NCBI GenBank assembly: GCA_012517355.1
Contig: JAAYVD010000155.1
Span: 1-33,280, forward strand
Origin: Candidatus Rifleibacteriota bacterium
Lineage (GTDB): Bacteria; Muiribacteriota; Ozemobacteria; Ozemobacterales; Ozemobacteraceae
Reading direction: 5' to 3'
DNA length: 33,280 bases
Shown: in pieces, positions 10,001 through 13,976 of the stretch
How positions within the stretch are numbered: position 1 is the stretch's first letter
How the letters are laid out: each line of letters begins with the position of its first letter
Translations under genes and position numbers: made by a program
Notes under the pieces: model-generated
Told to the model about the DNA's origin: nothing
Database searches by the model: none
The model's input: the letters and a program-made list of their open reading frames with translations, nothing else

Positions 10001-10726
10001 GGTCTCGAAGGCCCCCTGGTCGATGGCGATGCCCAGGTAGGTGGGGCCGATGGCGCTGGTGGTGCGGGCATCCACCCCGGAATAGCGGAACACCTGACCG
10101 TCCTCGCTGCGCAGGATGACGATGAACCCATAGCGGGAGGACGGGTTGAGGGGAGAAAGCGTGATCTCGTGGGTGGTGCCGTAGCTGGAGCTGACCGGCA
10201 CGGTCTGCTTGTCAGTATCGGTACGCCAGTATTCCAGGAGGGAAGTGCACCGCATGTTCGAGGTGAAGCTCAACCGCAGGCTGGTCGAGGCGATCTTGTC
10301 GAGCACCACGGTCTTGAGGCTGGCCAGGGACTTTTCGGGAAGCTGTTTCTGGCTGGAGGTGGTGATCTGGACACCGGACTCGAAGATGATCTCGCTGTCA
10401 CCCGTCAGGGCCACGAGATCGTAGAGCCCGGGCGGTAGGGTGGTGAACGCGAAGTACCCGCCGCTGTCGGTGCGGGTGGAGGCCACGATGGTGCCCGTGC
10501 CGTCGAAGCGGGCGGAGGCCGTGGTGCCGCCGGTCGAATCCCGGACGATCACGGGGATGCCGCCATACTGCGACCGGTCGGCGAAAAAGACCCGGCCGGA
10601 CAGGACCACGTTCGAGGGGGTTGTGGGGCCGGCGCCGCCATCGCCCCCGCCGCCTCCGCCGCCGCCCAGGCAGCCGAGGAAGACGATCAGGGCCACAACA
10701 ACGGCCAGGGCTCCCCACCAACGCAT
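1079..10726 (-). CDS. Giant modular surface lipoprotein: Ig/FN3-like repeats with C-terminal Asp-box propeller
   Basis: A 3215-residue lipoprotein. Residues 1-18 are a signal sequence with lipobox FLGC (lipidated Cys19), followed by a poly-Gly linker (20-33). About 38-125 resembles a carboxypeptidase-regulatory-like beta domain and about 130-220 an FN3-like domain. From about 220 to 2290 there are about 22 modules of 85-100 residues. Each has a short INxGDxxT-type opening, an LxxxAxxMxLSxD core and a closing VYAxFR/VYAKYRN strand. Many alternate between two types, one ending SDSI and one opening with NDTQPL and a YxVNL strand. Two copies of a third type (VYLHF, WYRF/WYKF) punctuate the array. 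Residues about 2300-2790 hold Ig-like domains, several with a GLYTAP-type motif. Residues about 2793-3215 look like a beta-propeller with two Asp-boxes (YRSIDAGRSF, YRSKNAGATW). The start has no Shine-Dalgarno but an extended -10 lies just upstream. It probably acts as a cell-surface adhesin or scaffold; the ligand is unknown. Confidence 0.9.
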   Translation of the reverse strand: MRWWGALAVVVALIVFLGCLGGGGGGGGDGGAGPTTPSNVVLSGRVFFADRSQYGGIPVIVRDSTGGTTASARFDGTGTIVASTRTDSGGYFAFTTLPPGLYDLVALTGDSEIIFESGVQITTSSQKQLPEKSLASLKTVVLDKIASTSLRLSFTSNMRCTSLLEYWRTDTDKQTVPVSSSYGTTHEITLSPLNPSSRYGFIVILRSEDGQVFRYSGVDARTTSAIGPTYLGIAIDQGAFETRNTAVKVSLTSTNAVEMRLGDSEDLTGQVWESVGTLRSYTLAAGDGTKRIYVQFRDSAGNESPVISDSITLNTTTAGYLGVWIDNGKPFTNKLEVILTLLYPGATQMRVSDRKDFFNSFWETYAEIRRWKVSTGDGVKTVYAQFQGGGANPDTIFTATIGLDTTGPDVIMKINGGAAKTNQRAVVLNLTARTSASTMQIRNDSAFTASDTWETFTTPYAWTLDEGDGKKTVYARFRDELENEFGPIAASIILDATPPEGVVLKINNGATTTTDLRVDLTALATGAAFVFVSNDESFTGAASYSMYSSSRTIPKWVLGGYGLQTVYARFVDDATNTSEIVSAEITMQGTPAGSGTIVINEGDQTTATATVTLDLRSPDAKFYRLAENMNFFGVPDQNFTVPLLRVPYRLTPLAGMQMINVRYENASGEFSFASDTIQVLGPSSYTFGTTDAQPLATYAVNLKYFAIGASQMLVTEDITKVNDPTLWRTFVTSELFQLTQIPGYHTIYAKYRNAGQIETELMSINVQATTLPPASPTLIINGGDSQTSSTSVVLTVFPGAYRTAWFSNDGNFGTGAGIPLTTSPVNQPWTIDHVAGTKTVYARLQDASGAYLILNDTITAIGPSSATISTPDASPLVSLNLNLDVYAAGAVQMLIKDSQAVFETSTDWRTYTATYVVALNPGGGRHTVFAKFRNASNAYYIESLPITMTVDVATSPPVGNTVFVRETYSPTSTELASTTVLPVYLHFDIKDARTATASYYLGLVNDPTPPTAGVLYNVAPPFPPQALVAARFITGPGTYFLWYRFADQLGNTTPIGYKTIELRTVTADLPTSIVINHGDATTDSATVSVNLVSPVAKKYRLALENSYENALPDNPFPPATGYQPDGSVLHPAFPLLRRAGIQTVWARFEDVNGVFSFASDTISVNGPSSASLVVADTQPLTTFQVNLRPFAMDAADMFLTEDYGKLAAPAWASFSYSTLFQLASAPGVHTVYAKYRNLGGIETDVLSANVLVASATALGTPTILVNLGDSVTSSNLASVSLYPSDYEFYAVSLTDSFATVPEYSIAALENPTGIWVASVTLAPTVGVQTVYVRFRKTSGTFVIASDSISVMGPTNAALTTNDTQPLASYSVLLRPFANGVQDMLLTEDYAELDDIPGNWASFTYLATFTLQPFNGQHRVYAKYRNASRIETNILSLDLQVEVRPPASPTLMVNGGAETTTSATGQANLYFADYREYLVATAVADFTGKPIASISVGPFNPDGSLRISSIPLGSSPGLQTVYVRLLNAARTAWVDISDTITLVGPTNSTLTTNDSQPIPTYSVNLRPFSTGAVSMAFSETYDDLDPVAPASWVPFDFQVASYPLRPFIGQHRIYGKYRNAGAVETAMLTLDVQVGQPPPASSSLLINDGDATTNDSSVDASLFYGDNLAYQVATGSPNFTGATWNTITAGGVQPDGSFLITGIQLSSVPGNQTVYVRLRNANYEYVTVSDSIQTVGPTNVTMTCADSQPVTTYTVTLSLTANGATSMGLSENPAALLTTASEAFAPTRSFILGQTPGTHRVYGKFINAGNVESDVAYVDIQVASLTVVELNDGDAQTYSGSATLKLHSTTAKFYRLSRDGLFGTATQTVYAPATYAWVLASYDLLLTPGQQTVYARFEDASGNFSYGQDSIQVIGPTGLSLTTSDTQPLATYGVNLWIAGTNVASMALTATYTDLSIATWVPFATTASLSLNPTSGWQKVYARFKSVAGVVSDWISLDVQVAGPTPASPTIVINSGDATTLDPTVDLTLSSPDSLPTHRMWFSNDGNFTGATAYPYATTHSWNVYTTVAEPTKTFGPEGLRTVYVRFETPSGLVTVSDSITTIGPASASLSTNDTMPLNRTYVNLKLYAQSPDGLGMDMKVGIDLDAVGWDPYATTKTLYLPGPGAYTVYAKFRSSKGIETPTQSLPVTVGTTPPSNNSMAIRATFSPTSAVVEEAAVGSLPVYLHFTIDDPRTASVAYAILPDTASAPSTWAVLIPPVGPIAVNKPPLQRLVNNIWYKFGDGAGNWSDVQMKPLYLRGPGLRVTPKTKILYSGQSQTFTAIPENIAPPIKWQLTSGPGTGNIDADTGLYTAPASLLAPATATILAYVESDPTASDTATVSLLTQVEWEWVNTESPVMVGKVATFTCYLRNLPSSATLTIISPPTQGTLTIATPPTYMATATVVECLYTAPSPTYTGATDTMTVGCIAAPSKTQVLTAYLSLGPVVTISPTSATGQARRTPVTITATTDSYPSSITWFIIPGTASGSFSSTVATNSVLTTDDSGVAPNNHTVTFYPYDTGGTLQVVASWTNATPTPTASPTATCTIQVKDAVAVTLTPIATQAPSVIIPIPFSANVRNSENGVTWSFRSGGSPPGFLFPADGNLRDIGTLASSGVYTRPTSIPASGSAVEIIATAIDDASATAIATVTLLQPVQVKISKGYAYADPQLASAEVLLEVDSLKLIASVTNSMNDTTVTWKVNGITGGNSTYGTIDSSGLYTAPASMPSPSSFDITAVSNYDPSKSAAVSISLKEFWVARSVGLVDGASTPLPISSLLVDPIWPNLADETASGVAVFNLYAGTKGFGVWYAAANATLATTPSDLVWRPTTLGTTVPAAGSKFQVNKIAINNSTHDIAAATEDGLWIIPRAGHNPRTFGAPIQVANLSASSAKSLAWDPNNPTYLYLARDYGLERIRFANTVTASPSVYTIVASEPLWLNVAYYQKETRTGALGSPPADVDVVAYGDSSQWKALFTNSPQVVALAKSDPNRMYSGFYSGEFSDIQDIKDILNPLAMNDSSVTGFWYFDGPSGVASSPGRAPYLRTPLPPRPVNTSPTNLGIIYDISIDPGNPNTLLVASSLGVYRSIDAGRSFTLLAPSTNSYATLIDPTNVTYFFYGAENGLYRSKNAGATWSRIQSGLASTLTIYSFCQSPGPAGTKRRIWVGTSNGVFADGRSLDLE

Positions 10727-10732
10727 GTGACC

Positions 10733-10738
10733 AGTCTA
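10733..10738 (-). promoter_or_regulatory. Extended -10 (TG-C-TAGACT) of the giant lipoprotein gene; predicted leaderless transcript
   Basis: On the minus strand TAGACT, preceded by TGC, ends six bases before the ATG at 10724-10726. The predicted transcription start therefore falls on or next to the start codon. No Shine-Dalgarno sequence precedes the ATG, which agrees with a leaderless mRNA. The -35 region (ttcctt with a 17-base spacer) is poor. Confidence 0.35.
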
Positions 10739-10773
10739 GCACAGGAAATCGGCAGAAGGAATACCTTCACCAG

Positions 10774-10783
10774 GGAAAATTCC
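10774..10783. promoter_or_regulatory. GGAAAATTCC site upstream of the giant lipoprotein gene
   Basis: This 10-base palindrome-like sequence is identical to the core of one of three palindromes upstream of the sigma-54 promoter at 12404-12418. It sits 48-57 bases before the lipoprotein start codon. It could be a binding site of the same regulator or a chance match. The remainder of 10739-10987 shows no gene and no other signal. Confidence 0.25.
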
Positions 10784-10987
10784 TGTTTGTGCCGACCGGG
10801 GCGATCAGGGATGAACCGGACAGCAAGTCACCTGACGGGGATCAGGGGAAGCCCTGGGAGGCCCGTGGTCATTCTCTGGCGCCTCCACGGAACAGGCAGG
10901 CGCGCGCCGCCAGGGGGGTCCGCCGACGGTTGCGGGTGGGAGCAGCCCAGGCCCTGATGACGGCGGGGGCGGCGCCGGTGGGAGCGC

Positions 10988-11836
10988 TCAGGCCCTGACG
11001 GCGGGGGCGCGGGTGGCGTCGATGGTCTGGCTTTCGAGGTGTCGCTTCTGATACAGGCGCTGGGCAGCCTCGGCCACGTCGGCGACGAACAGCAGGTTCA
11101 TGGCGGCGCCCACCCCCCCACCGACCACGGGGATCACCTGCGCGGCCTTGCGGCGGGCGAGGTTGATGCACAACTGCTTGGCCAGGTTGCGGACGGCAGC
11201 GGCGAACGCTTCGCGGCCGAGGATCTCACCCTCGGTCTTCTTCAGGGCGTTCTCGGGCGGGCGGTCGAGGACCGTCTTGAGCTCCATGGCCGCGGCCACC
11301 GCCTGCTTCTTCTCCTCGACGCCGTTGGCCGCCCCGGCGCTCAGGCAGTGCAGGACGAAGGGCCGCTCCTCGTCGCGGGCGGTGTCGTAGCCGTAGCAGT
11401 AGCCGGTCTTGCGGATGGTGCGGATGGCGATGACGATCAAGGCGGGAATGTCGGCGGCCAGACCGAGGAACCCGGTCATGCCGGTGACCGCGCCCTCGGC
11501 GCCGGCCAGTCCCTTTCCCCACTTGGCCACTGAAGCGGCCAGGCAGTCGGCGACATGGAGCGGCGCTTCGCGGAAATCGGTCACGGCCTTGGCCTCGAAG
11601 CCGAGCACGCGGGCCTCGGTCAGCAAATCCTCGCTGCCCGACACGGCCGAGGCCGCCTGGAAGGCGGCGTTGAGGGCCTGTTCCATGGCCGGTTCGGGCA
11701 CCACCTGCTTCGCCGCCCAGGTCAGGGGGGCGGAAAAGAAGCCGACGGCGCGGGCCAGGTGCGAGGGGGAGCGGTCCTCCCATTCCTCGATGGCGCGGAT
11801 CTGCTGCTGCTCGTATTCACCGTGGCGGCTGTCCAT
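10988..11836 (-). CDS. EcsC family protein
   Basis: A 282-residue protein of the EcsC family, named after a Bacillus subtilis gene beside the EcsAB transporter; its biochemical role is unsettled. The family pattern is seen in the N-terminal helical segment with WAAKQVVPEP, the central hydrophobic stretch GMTGFLGLAADIPALIVIAI followed by RTIRKTGYCYGYD, the ERPFVLHCLSAG block, and a C-terminal AAQVIPVVGGGVGAAMNLLF segment that may associate with the membrane. The start is supported by AGGAGG nine bases before the ATG. It lies downstream of the terminator at 11935-11961 and has a possible promoter of its own, so it is probably transcribed alone. The next gene downstream is the giant lipoprotein, across about 260 bases; a functional link is not shown. 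Confidence 0.85.
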   Translation of the reverse strand: MDSRHGEYEQQQIRAIEEWEDRSPSHLARAVGFFSAPLTWAAKQVVPEPAMEQALNAAFQAASAVSGSEDLLTEARVLGFEAKAVTDFREAPLHVADCLAASVAKWGKGLAGAEGAVTGMTGFLGLAADIPALIVIAIRTIRKTGYCYGYDTARDEERPFVLHCLSAGAANGVEEKKQAVAAAMELKTVLDRPPENALKKTEGEILGREAFAAAVRNLAKQLCINLARRKAAQVIPVVGGGVGAAMNLLFVADVAEAAQRLYQKRHLESQTIDATRAPAVRA

Positions 11837-11902
11837 GGGGGGGCCCTCCTGTGGGGTGACGGGCGGCCGCGGGGGAACGGCGGCACGGCTCCGATGCTTT
11901 CA

Positions 11903-11931
11903 GCAGTAATACATCCGTTTCCGTACGTCAA
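11903..11931 (-). promoter_or_regulatory. Possible sigma-70-type promoter of the EcsC gene
   Basis: TTGACG (11926-11931) and a weak -10 TACTGC (11903-11908) are separated by 17 bases. The -35 overlaps the T-run of the upstream gene's terminator. The -10 is a poor match, so this is tentative. Confidence 0.3.
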
Positions 11932-11934
11932 CAA

Positions 11935-11961
11935 AAACCCGGGCCACGAGGGCCCGGGTTT
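11935..11961 (-). terminator. Intrinsic terminator of the small secreted protein gene
   Basis: A perfect 11-bp stem (11935-11945 with 11951-11961, arms aaacccgggcc and ggcccgggttt) with a 5-base loop lies 15 bases past the stop codon. Read on the minus strand, the stem ends in TTTTTGTTG. It separates this gene from the EcsC gene. Confidence 0.88.
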
Positions 11962-11975
11962 GGGGAACGCAGGAC

Positions 11976-12350
11976 TTACTTGGTCTCGGGGGCGGCGGGA
12001 GCGTCGGCCTTCTTCTCCTCGAAGCTCTTCACCATGAAGCCCTCGGACTTGCCGTCCTTGGCGGGAACCTTCTCGCCTTCGAGAACGAAGGTCTTGTCGG
12101 CCAGGCCTTCGACCGCGAGCAGCTCGGTCAGCTTGTCGCAGGGGAGGAGGGTGAGCTCGGCGTCGGCGGTCTTGACGGTGACGACATCGGGCTGGCCTTC
12201 GGCCTTGGTGACGACGATCTTGCCTTCGACCTTGACGAGGGCGGCGGCGGGAGCGGCGGCGTCAGCGGCGGGGGCGGGGGCCGCGGCATCCTGGGCGAAA
12301 ACCGGGAGGGCGATCAGGGCGACGAGGACGGCAAAGATAAAGCGCTTCAT
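11976..12350 (-). CDS. Small secreted Ala-rich protein under a sigma-54 promoter
   Basis: A 124-residue protein not recognised as a named family. Residues 1-18 are a clear Sec signal peptide (MKRFIFAVLVALIALPVFA, cleavage probably before QDAAAP). An Ala/Pro-rich linker follows, to about residue 36. A compact domain then reads VKVEGKIVVTKAEG...VVTVKTADAELTLLP, suggesting a small beta structure. The C-terminus is Glu/Lys/Ala-rich. The ATG at 12348-12350 is preceded by AGGAG at good spacing. The open frame extends upstream to a TTG, but that extension would run through the sigma-54 promoter at 12404-12418, which supports the shorter start. It is expressed as a single gene closed by a strong terminator. 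It is likely a periplasmic or secreted product made when the neighbouring NtrC-type regulator is active. Confidence 0.85.
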   Translation of the reverse strand: MKRFIFAVLVALIALPVFAQDAAAPAPAADAAAPAAALVKVEGKIVVTKAEGQPDVVTVKTADAELTLLPCDKLTELLAVEGLADKTFVLEGEKVPAKDGKSEGFMVKSFEEKKADAPAAPETK

Positions 12351-12403
12351 GTGATTCTCCTGTTGATGGTGTGATTTCGGGCGTGATACCCGACGCCCTT
12401 GGC

Positions 12404-12418
12404 GCAGTACCCGTGCCA
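12404..12418 (-). promoter_or_regulatory. Sigma-54 (RpoN) promoter, -24/-12
   Basis: The minus strand reads TGGCACG-GGTA-CTGC. This is a perfect -24 element, the required GG-N10-GC spacing, and a -12 differing from TTGC by one base. The predicted transcript starts near 12392, giving a leader of about 42 bases to the ATG at 12350. The promoter directly follows the gene for a sigma-54 activator. Confidence 0.8.
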
Positions 12419-12463
12419 ACTCATGAAATCGTCTCCTGAACGGTGTTTCGGCAAACCACCTGC

Positions 12464-12526
12464 GGAGAATTCCCCACGCGGGACTGCGGGAATTTCCCCA
12501 AGCGGAGCTGCACTGGGGAATTTTCC
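12464..12526. promoter_or_regulatory. Three palindromic putative activator (UAS) sites
   Basis: Three related palindromes occur: ggagaattcccc (12464-12475), gggaatttcccc (12488-12499) and ggggaattttcc (12515-12526). Their centres lie about 77, 101 and 128 bases upstream of the predicted sigma-54 start, where enhancer sites for NtrC-type activators are normally found. The outer two also form the arms of a 17-bp imperfect hairpin just after the regulator stop codon. No T-run follows on the minus strand, so a terminator role is less likely. Confidence 0.55.
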
Positions 12527-12531
12527 GCAGG

Positions 12532-13932
12532 TCACCCCTTGCCGGTTTCGGGGTCGCCCAGGCCGTACTTCTTCAATCGGTAGCGCAGGTTGTCACGGGT
12601 CATCGCCAGCAGCCGGGCTGCCTGGGTCTGGTTCCCCTGGCTCTGGGAGAGGGCCAGTTTGAGATATTGCTTCTCGACGGAATCCAGGAGGGTCTGCAGG
12701 TCCAGTCCCTCGTCGGGGAGGGTGGTGGCCGGAGCCGCGGCGGCCAGGGCCGCGACCGCGGCTGGTTCGGGGGCCAGCCCCAGGCTGGTTTCGCCGATCC
12801 TTTCGCCGGTTTCCAGGATCACCGCCCGCTCGACGCAGTTCTTCAGTTCGCGGATGTTCCCCGGCCAGTCGTATCCCAGCAATCGCCGCGAAGCGCCCTC
12901 GGTCAACCCCTGGAAGGTGCGGCGATATTTGTTCTGATACGAGTCGAGGAAATACCGCACCAGCAGGAGGATGTCCTCGCCCCGCTCCCGCAGGGGGGGC
13001 AGGGTGATCGGGACGACGTTCAGCCGGTAGAACAGGTCTTCCCGGAACTCGCCGCGCTGGACGGCCTGGCCGAGATCCTTGTTGGTGGCGGCGATGATGT
13101 TGAGGTCGACCTGGATGGGCCGGCGGCCGCCCACCCGCCAGATCTTCTGCTCCTCGAGCGCCTTGAGGAACTTGGTCTGGATGGTCAGGGGCATCTCCCC
13201 CACCTCGTCGAGGAACAGCGTGCCGCCGTCGGCGACCTCCATCAACCCTTTTTTGCGATCGATCGCACCGGTGAAAGAGCCCTTTTCGTGGCCGAACAAC
13301 TCCGACTCGAACAGGTTCTCGGGAATGGCCCCGCAGTTGATCTCGATGAACGGCGCGTTGGCGCGGGGTCCCAACCGGTGCAGCTCGTTGGCGACCAGCC
13401 CCTTGCCGGTGCCGCTCTCGCCGTTGATCATGACCACCCCCGCCCCGGCCCGGCCGATGCGGTCGATCGACTCGAGGACCGCCTGCATGCGAGGCGACTT
13501 CCCCACCACCCCGTAGCGGGGCCGCCGCTGGGCCCGCTCGGTCTGCAGCGAGTCGACCTCCTTGCGCAGGCGGACGGCTTGTTGGGCATTCTGCAGGGTC
13601 AGCCGGATCTTCTCGAGCGAGAAGGGCTTCAGGATGAAATCGAACGCCCCTCGCCGGATGGCGTTGACGGCCACCTCGACGTCGGCGAAGGCGGTCATCA
13701 TCACGACCTGGGTGTCCTCGTTGACCGCCTTGACCCGCTCCAACAGGTCGAGCCCGCCCATCCCGGGCAGCCGCACGTCGAACAGGGCCAGCTGGAACGG
13801 CCCGTTGTCGAGGTGGGGAAGGGCTTCCTCGGCGGACCCGCAGGCCGTGACCCGGTAGCCCGCCTTCTCGAGGTCCTTCTTCAGACCCCACAGGATCAGC
13901 TTCTCGTCATCCACCAGCAGTATGTTCGTCAT
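12532..13932 (-). CDS. NtrC-family sigma-54-dependent response regulator
   Basis: A 466-residue three-domain regulator. Residues 1-120 are a receiver with acidic pocket D8/D9, phosphoacceptor D52, T80 and K102. Residues about 140-380 are an AAA+ sigma-54 interaction domain with Walker A GESGTGKG (171-178), the sigma-54 contact loop GSFTGA (218-223, canonical GAFTGA), Walker B GGTLFLDE (236-243) and DWPGNIREL near 355-363. After an Ala-rich linker (391-402), residues 411-455 form a Fis-type HTH (QTQAARLLAMTRDNLRYRLK). AGGA lies seven bases before the ATG. It lies 44 bases downstream of the kinase gene, so they form a cognate pair. It activates RpoN promoters when phosphorylated; the nearest is 113 bases past its stop. 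The organisation recalls PilR, but PilR identity is not established. Confidence 0.93.
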   Translation of the reverse strand: MTNILLVDDEKLILWGLKKDLEKAGYRVTACGSAEEALPHLDNGPFQLALFDVRLPGMGGLDLLERVKAVNEDTQVVMMTAFADVEVAVNAIRRGAFDFILKPFSLEKIRLTLQNAQQAVRLRKEVDSLQTERAQRRPRYGVVGKSPRMQAVLESIDRIGRAGAGVVMINGESGTGKGLVANELHRLGPRANAPFIEINCGAIPENLFESELFGHEKGSFTGAIDRKKGLMEVADGGTLFLDEVGEMPLTIQTKFLKALEEQKIWRVGGRRPIQVDLNIIAATNKDLGQAVQRGEFREDLFYRLNVVPITLPPLRERGEDILLLVRYFLDSYQNKYRRTFQGLTEGASRRLLGYDWPGNIRELKNCVERAVILETGERIGETSLGLAPEPAAVAALAAAAPATTLPDEGLDLQTLLDSVEKQYLKLALSQSQGNQTQAARLLAMTRDNLRYRLKKYGLGDPETGKG

Positions 13933-13976
13933 CGTCCATCCTGTGGCCTGTTCGGCCAGTCATCCGCCCATCCGGG

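Noticed and set aside
6476-10438. 1320-residue plus-strand open frame
   Set aside because: It lies antisense to the giant lipoprotein gene and reflects its regular GC-rich codons. It has a Gly/Arg/Asp-rich composition with no domains and no ribosome site.
12404-12419. Upstream extension of the small secreted protein to 12419
   Set aside because: It needs a TTG start, would place residues before the signal peptide, and runs through the sigma-54 promoter.
12459-12534. Hairpin after the response regulator as a terminator
   Set aside because: The arms pair over 17 bases, but the loop is about 40 bases and no T-run follows; the activator-site reading explains the three related palindromes better.
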